From: Chloracidobacterium sp. UBA7659
GTDB lineage: Bacteria > Acidobacteriota > Blastocatellia > Pyrinomonadales > Pyrinomonadaceae
Assembly (NCBI GenBank): GCA_002483395.1
Contig: DLHV01000095.1
Location: 4,908-12,912, forward strand
Length of the DNA stretch: 8,005 nucleotides
Direction: 5' to 3'
Shown: positions 3,809 to 8,005 of the stretch, piece after piece
Numbering within the stretch: position 1 is the first letter of the stretch
Layout of the letters: each line of letters opens with the position of its first letter
Made by a program: the position numbers and the translations under genes
The notes under the pieces: model-generated
What the model was told of the DNA's origin: nothing
Databases searched by the model: none
What the model saw: only the letters and a program-made list of their open reading frames with translations

Positions 3809-6517
3809 ATGGCAAACGAGGTTAACAACGAGACTGAAGAATCGAAAACCGGCGAAACTTCGGTCGTGGAACAGACACCCAAACAAGACGTTGCGGAAAC
3901 GTCATCAACACCGGCCCCTGAAATTGCACAGGAGACACCCGTGCCTGAAGCAACACTCGAACTAGCCGCGGTACCGGCTGCTGCGCCTGAAAGCGCTCCG
4001 AGAACGGTCGCAAAACCGGCCTCATTGATGGCAGCCGAGACACCGGCCCCTGAAACTGCGGAGGAAACACCCGCGCCTGAAGCAACCCCCGCACCGCCTA
4101 CGGTACCTGAAAGGTCACCCAGAACGGTCGCGAAACCGGCCTCAATGATTACCGCCGAGACACCGTCCCATAAAGCAACGACCGGTGCAGCGCCGGAAGA
4201 AACGCAAAGCTCAGGCGACATCGACTTTGGCGCAATCCTCGAACAGTTCGAACAGGAGCAGACCGTCTATCACGCGGGCGAACTGGTTGAAGGTAAGGTT
4301 GTCGGCGTAACTGACCGCGGCATTCTTGTCGACTTCGGCTACAAAAGCGAAGGCATAATTCCCGCCGAGGAAGCAGCGGCAGGCATCGAACCTCCAAGTG
4401 TCGGCGACACCATCGAGGTGGTGATCAAATCGATTTCTTCCGGTGACGCACCGCCCGTACTCTCGCGGGTCGACGCCAAAATGCGCAAGGTCTGGAACGA
4501 GATCGAGGAAGCCTTCAAGGAAGAGCGGACGGTTACCGGCCGCATCATCGATAAGACCAAGGGTGGTTTACGCGTTGACCTCAACGGAATTGAAGCATTT
4601 TTGCCGGGATCACAAATCGATTCGCGGCCGATCCGAAGTCTTGATTCATATATTGGCCAGGACATTGAAACAAAGATCATCAAGTTCAGCCGCCGCCGTA
4701 ACAACATCGTTCTATCGCGAAAGGTCATTACCGACGTGGTCATCAACGAGCAAAAGGCCGCCACTCTGAATAGCATCGACATCGGCTACGTTGTCGAAGG
4801 CACTATAAAAAACCTGACAGAATACGGGGCTTTCGTCGACATCGGCGGCATCGATGGGCTTCTGCATGTGACTGATATGTCGTGGGGCAGGCTCAATAAT
4901 CCGGGCGATCTGTTCAAGGTCAACGAACACATTCAGGTTAAAGTCCTAAAGCTCGATCGCGAAAAGGAAAAGATTTCGCTCGGCTACAAACAGCTGCTGC
5001 CGGACCCATGGTCAACCGTTGTCGAAGTTTATCCGGTAAACTCGAAAAAAACCGGTAAGGTCTCGTCGGTCACCGAGTACGGCATCTTTGTCGAGCTCGA
5101 ACCCGGAGTCGAGGGACTTGTACATGTTTCCGAGATCTCCTGGTCAAAGCGGTCGGCGAACCCGAAACGCATGTTCCATCGCGGCGACGATGTCGACGTG
5201 CAGGTGCTCGGCGTTGATACGGAAGAAAAGCGTATCAGCCTTGGCATGAAGCAGCTTCAGGCGAATCCCTGGGACAACATCCAGGACCGCTACCCGGTAG
5301 GCACAAAGATCCACGGCAAGGTCCGTAATCTAACCGACTTTGGTGCTTTTGTCGAGCTTGAAGAAGGCATCGACGGCCTCGTGCATGTGTCGGATATCAC
5401 CTGGGCGAAGAAGCTCAAACATCCAAAGGAACTTCTCAAGAAAGACCAGGAAGTCGACGCAATTGTTACCAATATCGACGCCGCCGGCCAGCGGCTGTCG
5501 CTCTCGATGAAGGACCTGACGCCGAGTGCGTGGGAAGGCTTCGTCGCGACGCACCGTCCGGGTGATGTCGTCCGCGGCAAGGTCACGCGCTTTACCAGCT
5601 TCGGCGTTTTTGTCGAGCTTGGCGAAGGGCTCGAAGGCCTGTGCCACATATCGGAGCTTTCCGATGAACGCGTCGAGAGCGCCGAATCGGTCGTTCATCT
5701 CGGTCAGGAATTAGACTTTAAAATTCTGCGTATCGAGAATGACGATCAGAAGATCGGGCTTTCGTTTAGAGCCGTCGGCAAAGAAAATGAACCGATCGTC
5801 GATACACGGGTATACTCTTCTGAAGCTAAAGGCGGCATGGCGTCGCTCGGAGAGCTTGCCAACCTTGTGAAAGGCGGCGCGGCCGAAGAAGAACCGAAGG
5901 CCGAACTCACCAAAGAAGAAAAAGAAGAAGCCAAAAAAGAGAAGAAGGCTAAAGCCAAGCAGGAATACGAAGAAGGCGAGGCAGCAAAGGCCGCCGCGGA
6001 AGCCGAAGCTGCTGCAAAAGTTGAAGCGGAAACAGAGGCTGCTGCGAAGGCTGAGGCTGAACCGGAAGCCGCTCCAAAGGCCGAGACTACCTCTTTCGAA
6101 CCGGCTGCGGAAGCAGAAACCCCTGCGGAGGCCGTCGCGGAAACCGCTGAACCTTTAGCCAAAAAAACCGCGGAGCGAGCGGTCGAGGCAGCAGAACCGG
6201 TGGCCGAAGAAACCACATCTCTTATAGTAGAGGCCGAGGCCGCAGAACCGATCGCTGAAGAAAAGACTGCTCTCTCGGGGGAAAGCCCGGCGGAAGAAGC
6301 TCCTGCAGCAGAAGCTTTGACTGATCCCGCTGCCGAAGAATCCGCGGCTCCGGTCGAAGAAGACGCCGCGGAAACTACCGCCGCTGAAGACATTCCAACT
6401 CCGGAACCAGAGGTCGAGGCTCCGGAAGAGGAGACTATCGAAGCCGAGACTGTGGAAACGCAGGTTGCTGAAGTTAAAGAGGACGAGACGGAAGAATCAG
6501 CCGAAAAGTCGGCTTAG
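3809..6517 (+). CDS. rpsA: 30S ribosomal protein S1, with long N- and C-terminal extensions
   Basis: A 902-residue protein; E. coli S1 has 557. Six S1 (OB-fold) RNA-binding domains lie at about 157-222, 240-306, 326-396, 411-483, 498-570 and 584-655. Domains 3-6 are the most canonical, each with the pattern G.V....(Y/F)G.FV(E/D)(L/I)..G..GL.H(V/I)S(D/E)(I/L). Domains 1 and 2 are more divergent, as in E. coli, where they anchor S1 to the ribosome. The first 145 residues are a Pro/Thr/Glu/Ala-rich, probably disordered extension containing a tandem duplication. Residues 656-902 are a Glu/Ala-rich tail with a Lys-rich patch (698-717), then a strongly acidic end. The ATG is preceded directly by an in-frame TAA, which fixes the earliest start. 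S1 unfolds mRNA and delivers it to the 30S subunit. The HU/IHF-like gene follows after 58 bp. A terminator-like hairpin overlaps the stop codon. Confidence 0.95.
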   Translation: MANEVNNETEESKTGETSVVEQTPKQDVAETSSTPAPEIAQETPVPEATLELAAVPAAAPESAPRTVAKPASLMAAETPAPETAEETPAPEATPAPPTVPERSPRTVAKPASMITAETPSHKATTGAAPEETQSSGDIDFGAILEQFEQEQTVYHAGELVEGKVVGVTDRGILVDFGYKSEGIIPAEEAAAGIEPPSVGDTIEVVIKSISSGDAPPVLSRVDAKMRKVWNEIEEAFKEERTVTGRIIDKTKGGLRVDLNGIEAFLPGSQIDSRPIRSLDSYIGQDIETKIIKFSRRRNNIVLSRKVITDVVINEQKAATLNSIDIGYVVEGTIKNLTEYGAFVDIGGIDGLLHVTDMSWGRLNNPGDLFKVNEHIQVKVLKLDREKEKISLGYKQLLPDPWSTVVEVYPVNSKKTGKVSSVTEYGIFVELEPGVEGLVHVSEISWSKRSANPKRMFHRGDDVDVQVLGVDTEEKRISLGMKQLQANPWDNIQDRYPVGTKIHGKVRNLTDFGAFVELEEGIDGLVHVSDITWAKKLKHPKELLKKDQEVDAIVTNIDAAGQRLSLSMKDLTPSAWEGFVATHRPGDVVRGKVTRFTSFGVFVELGEGLEGLCHISELSDERVESAESVVHLGQELDFKILRIENDDQKIGLSFRAVGKENEPIVDTRVYSSEAKGGMASLGELANLVKGGAAEEEPKAELTKEEKEEAKKEKKAKAKQEYEEGEAAKAAAEAEAAAKVEAETEAAAKAEAEPEAAPKAETTSFEPAAEAETPAEAVAETAEPLAKKTAERAVEAAEPVAEETTSLIVEAEAAEPIAEEKTALSGESPAEEAPAAEALTDPAAEESAAPVEEDAAETTAAEDIPTPEPEVEAPEEETIEAETVETQVAEVKEDETEESAEKSA
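3908..4159 (+). repeat. Tandem duplication within the rpsA N-terminal extension
   Basis: Unit 1 (3908-4039, residues 34-77) and unit 2 (4040-4159, residues 78-117) abut. Both read TPAPE, then ETP-PEAT, then P-E--PRTVAKPAS, ending in AE; unit 1 has four extra residues in the middle. DNA identity is high in blocks, such as ACACCGGCCCCTGAAA and GAGACACC, so the duplication is fairly recent or kept by conversion. A third, decayed copy may start at 4160. Confidence 0.75.
5999..6088 (+). repeat. Three 30-bp coding repeats in the rpsA acidic tail
   Basis: Residues 731-760 form three decapeptides of the type E-x-E-A-A-(A/P)-K-x-E-(A/T), starting at 731, 741 and 751. The DNA is degenerate between units, so the peptide pattern is kept better than the bases. 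A second pair lies downstream: AAEPVAEETTSLIVE at 794-808 and AAEPIAEEKTALSGE at 811-825. Such Ala/Glu/Lys repeats favour long helices or disordered acidic tails. Confidence 0.6.
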
Positions 6518-6525
6518 CTTTTTTT
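6499..6525 (+). terminator. Intrinsic-terminator-like hairpin across the rpsA stop codon
   Basis: AGCCGA (6499-6504) pairs with TCGGCT (6509-6514) over the loop AAAG. Four bases later comes a run of seven T (6519-6525). The stem lies in the last rpsA codons and the stop TAG is between stem and T-run. Because the T-run is offset and ribosomes will cover the stem, termination is probably partial, letting some transcripts continue into the HU/IHF-like gene. Confidence 0.6.
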
Positions 6526-6527
6526 GA

Positions 6528-6554
6528 TTGACGAGCGTGGGCGTAACATTTAGT
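6528..6554 (+). promoter_or_regulatory. Weak candidate promoter for the HU/IHF-like gene
   Basis: TTGACG (6528-6533) is followed after 15 bases by TTTAGT (6549-6554, four of six matches). The spacing is short, so this is tentative. It would let the HU/IHF-like gene be expressed independently of rpsA despite the terminator just upstream. Confidence 0.25.
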
Positions 6555-6575
6555 GGCGTGAGAGGATAAATTAAG

Positions 6576-6854
6576 ATGACTAAAGCGGATCTGGTAGAAA
6601 AAGTTGCAAAAGAAGCTGAAATGACGAAAAAGGACGCCGAGCAGCTTGTCGAGATCATTTTTGACAGCATTGTCGAAACATTGAACAGTGGCGAGAAAAT
6701 AGAATTGCGGGGCTTCGGAAGTTTCCGCGTCCGCGAGCGCAATTCACGAAAGGGCCGCAATCCCAAAACAGGTGCGGCGGTCGAAATTCCCGCGAAACGC
6801 GTCGCATATTTCAAGCCCGGCAAAGAGCTAAAGGAACTTATCAACAACGGTTAG
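6576..6854 (+). CDS. HU/IHF family nucleoid DNA-binding protein (IHF-beta-like)
   Basis: A 92-residue member of the bacterial histone-like family, full length. The N-terminal helical half (1-40, MTKADLVEKVAKEAEMTKKDAEQ...) mediates dimerisation. The beta-arm starts at IELRGFGSFRVRERNSRKGRNPKTG, with the arm tip around 60-75 and the hallmark GRNPKTG, and FKPGKELKELIN closes the fold. The dimer bends DNA by inserting prolines from the arm tips; the corresponding IPAKRVAYFKPGK segment is present. AGAGGA nine bases before the ATG is a good ribosome-binding site. The gene follows rpsA, as ihfB does in E. coli, and the ELRGFGSF block also recalls IHF-beta. Whether it works as a homodimer (HU-like) or pairs with an IHF-alpha partner cannot be told here. 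Confidence 0.93.
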   Translation: MTKADLVEKVAKEAEMTKKDAEQLVEIIFDSIVETLNSGEKIELRGFGSFRVRERNSRKGRNPKTGAAVEIPAKRVAYFKPGKELKELINNG

Positions 6855-6944
6855 ATTCGATTTACTTGAGATTAAGACCCGAGCTATGCCGAAGATCCTT
6901 TCTTCCGTCCGGTCGGGTCGTTATATTGGAATTTTTGTCCGCTT

Positions 6945-6978
6945 TGTTCCTCTTGTTCGTTCCTGTTCCTCTTATTCG
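6945..6978 (-). repeat. 15-bp near-perfect direct repeat at the convergent gene ends
   Basis: The 15 bases at 6945-6959 and 6964-6978 (TGTTCCTCTT then G or A then TTCG) differ at one position and start 19 bp apart. They span the stop of the leftward membrane-protein gene. The 117-bp gap between it and the HU/IHF-like gene holds no other clear structure and no convincing intrinsic terminator for either side. Confidence 0.4.
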
Positions 6979-7421
6979 GTGGTTAAATCTTTCTTGTCTG
7001 ACGGCATCAGAAGAAAAGTAACTATCAACGATGCGAGAATAAGCCCGGTCATAATGATCGGCGGCAAAAACGTAAACACCACCATCACCACAAAGATCGA
7101 GCCAAAAACGAGGACATTTATCCTCGTTATTCCCTTCAACAAAGCCGCGTCGGCCTTTTTACGTAAAAGATAGGCGTTAATCAGCCCGCCTAACAAACAG
7201 ACAAACGTAAAACATGAGCTGAGCGCGGTAAACAGATTCGAGAACGACGGCTGAAAACCACCGCCCGCGTCCAACTTGTAAGTGGTCATCAGCAACATCA
7301 ACTGCCGCTCCGTTTCGTTCTGCGGCTCAGGCCTGACAAACAGGCTGATCGAATGAAACACCGCGGTCAGAAGTTGAAAACCAACAGCGGCCCAAAGCCA
7401 GAAAGTGTAGCGTTTTAGCAT
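6972..7421 (-). CDS. Hypothetical four-helix integral membrane protein
   Basis: A 149-residue protein not assigned to a family with confidence. Four hydrophobic segments are visible at about 6-28 (FWLWAAVGFQLLTAVFHSISLF), 60-86, 100-119 and 120-138. An extracytoplasmic or cytoplasmic loop of about 30 residues (29-59, PEPQNETERQ...GGGF) lies between the first two, and a basic loop (RKKADAALLKGITR) between the second and third. The C-terminus is short and charged (PSDKKDLTTE). No catalytic motif is visible. GGAG lies nine bases before the ATG. It is 59 bp downstream of another leftward membrane-anchored gene, and the two probably form an operon. The gene converges on the HU/IHF-like gene. A role as a small membrane accessory protein is possible but unsupported. 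Confidence 0.75.
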   Translation of the reverse strand: MLKRYTFWLWAAVGFQLLTAVFHSISLFVRPEPQNETERQLMLLMTTYKLDAGGGFQPSFSNLFTALSSCFTFVCLLGGLINAYLLRKKADAALLKGITRINVLVFGSIFVVMVVFTFLPPIIMTGLILASLIVTFLLMPSDKKDLTTE

Positions 7422-7442
7422 GTCGCTAGTCTCCGAAATACT

Positions 7443-7480
7443 GGCTCTGCCCGAGCGGGCATAGCCGCAGAGCCGCTCGG
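7443..7480 (-). repeat. Two interleaved 8-bp inverted repeats in an intercistronic gap
   Basis: GGCTCTGC (7443-7450) matches GCAGAGCC (7467-7474), and CCGAGCGG (7451-7458) matches CCGCTCGG (7473-7480). The order is A-B-A'-B', with A' and B' sharing two bases. A third local dyad, TGCCCG-AG-CGGGCA (7448-7461), overlaps A and B. The A and B stems cross, so they cannot both form as simple hairpins; either they alternate or they make a pseudoknot-like fold. The element starts directly after the stop of the upstream leftward gene. No T-run follows on the minus strand. Confidence 0.65.
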
Positions 7481-8005
7481 CTAGGCCCGCTTCAAGCCAA
7501 AAAATCCGATCGTCGCAAAATACCCCGGAAACACCTTCATGTGCACCTTGCCGAGAAATTCGTGCGGAGCAACCTCGACCATTTCATCGAGAATGATGCG
7601 GATCAAAAAAGGATTTTCGGGTGAGTTGTAGTCGAGTTTGAAAACGTCGATATCTTTGTCCCTAAAACCCGGCCCGGTGCTCGTATTGAAATAATAAGCG
7701 TCGGTGTTGCCGTCCGCATTCGGCCGAAAGAGCTTGTAAAATGGCGTCAATATCTTCAGCAGCGACGCGCCCTTTGGCGTGAAAATATTAAAGCCTTTCG
7801 CGTTCTCGCTTTCAAACGATTTTCCAAGCCACGGCACCGGCCTGTTGCCAAGCAAATATGCGGAGCCGTTGTAAAATCCGTTCGGGGCTTCCTTTGGTGT
7901 CGTGCCTGCGAGAAAGTCTGCCTGCCTTCGGCTCTTGCCGACAAGAAATGTAACCAGCATCCAAAACCCGAGCCATACCGCGACTGCAAGCGCCAAATCT
8001 ATCAA
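7481..8005 (-). CDS. Hypothetical membrane-anchored protein (5' end at or beyond window edge)
   Basis: At least 174 residues are visible; the stop TAG is at 7483-7481. The first codon in the window is TTG, which could be a start, but the frame is open to the edge, so the true start may lie outside. Residues 2-23 form one hydrophobic membrane segment followed by Lys-Ser-Arg-Arg, suggesting the remainder is cytoplasmic if positive-inside holds. The soluble part has short alternating beta-like stretches, with FYNGSAYLLGN (44-54), PWLGKSF (58-64), KGFNIF (70-75), DYNSPENPF (125-133) and a conserved-looking EVAPHEFLGKVHMK (144-157) before a hydrophobic end (GYFATIGFFGLKR). I do not recognise the family, and no cofactor or catalytic motif stands out. 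It is 59 bp upstream of the four-helix membrane gene on the same strand. Confidence 0.7.
   Translation of the reverse strand: MIDLALAVAVWLGFWMLVTFLVGKSRRQADFLAGTTPKEAPNGFYNGSAYLLGNRPVPWLGKSFESENAKGFNIFTPKGASLLKILTPFYKLFRPNADGNTDAYYFNTSTGPGFRDKDIDVFKLDYNSPENPFLIRIILDEMVEVAPHEFLGKVHMKVFPGYFATIGFFGLKRA

Noticed and set aside
3802..4221. Leftward 139-codon frame opposite the rpsA N-terminal extension
   Set aside because: Antisense shadow of the duplicated Pro/Glu-rich units; its apparent internal repeats come from the sense-strand duplication.
5746..6393. Leftward 215-codon Ser/Ala-rich frame opposite the rpsA tail
   Set aside because: It is the antisense image of Glu/Ala-rich codons (GAA/GCN read back as TTC/NGC), which removes stops. 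It is low-complexity, with no ribosome-binding site or family pattern.
6876..6919. GACCCG (6876-6881) and CGGGTC (6914-6919) as a bidirectional terminator between convergent genes
   Set aside because: The loop would be 32 bases, with no T-run next to either arm on its proper strand; too weak to annotate.
6886..7173. Rightward 95-codon frame after the HU/IHF-like gene
   Set aside because: Mostly antisense to the four-helix membrane protein, whose hydrophobic pattern is much more convincing.
7443..7480. Simple intrinsic terminator for the leftward gene
   Set aside because: The stems are strong, but no T-run follows on the minus strand and a same-strand gene starts shortly after. Kept as an interleaved repeat instead.

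Overview
The window looks like chromosomal DNA from a moderately GC-rich, Gram-negative-type bacterium. The evidence for that cell type is a Tat-exported enzyme, a Spy/CpxP-like periplasmic protein and a CpxA-like sensor kinase. The style of the proteins (secreted intradiol-dioxygenase-like protein with a Tat leader, ribosomal protein S1 with long Glu/Ala/Pro-rich tails next to an HU/IHF gene, receiver domain with Lys-Thr-Phe instead of Lys-Pro-Phe) makes an Acidobacteriota member, perhaps Blastocatellia, my best guess. This is a judgement from resemblance, not a measured placement. No mobile element, CRISPR array, tRNA or rRNA is visible.

Left part (1-3289): a divergent envelope-stress unit. 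Leftward run a small Spy/CpxP-like exported protein (449-955) and the start of a Tat-exported intradiol-dioxygenase-like protein (1-361, cut by the window edge). Rightward run an OmpR/CpxR-type response regulator (1130-1843) and, three bases later, a CpxA-like histidine kinase (1847-3289). The layout matches the cpxP / cpxRA arrangement of enterobacteria. The shared control region (956-1129) carries four GTAAA-like half-sites, and I propose that it serves both directions.

Middle (3290-3808): a 519-bp gene-free stretch. In order it holds two small hairpins after the kinase gene, an imperfect direct repeat, a five-run G-quadruplex motif, a perfect 8-bp inverted repeat, a good sigma70-type promoter (TTGACA, 18 bp, TAGATT) and a leader of about 190 nt before rpsA.

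Right-centre (3809-6854): rpsA encodes a 902-residue S1 with six S1 domains between a duplicated, Pro/Glu-rich N-terminal extension and an acidic C-terminal tail of about 245 residues. A terminator-like hairpin plus T-run straddles its stop codon, followed by a small HU/IHF-beta-like gene. The order rpsA then an IHF-beta-like gene is the same as rpsA-ihfB in Escherichia coli.

Right end (6855-8005): two leftward genes of unknown function, convergent to the HU gene. One is a 149-residue protein with four predicted membrane segments. The other, upstream of it, is a membrane-anchored protein that reaches the window edge. The 59-bp gap between them holds two interleaved 8-bp inverted repeats that can form mutually exclusive hairpins.
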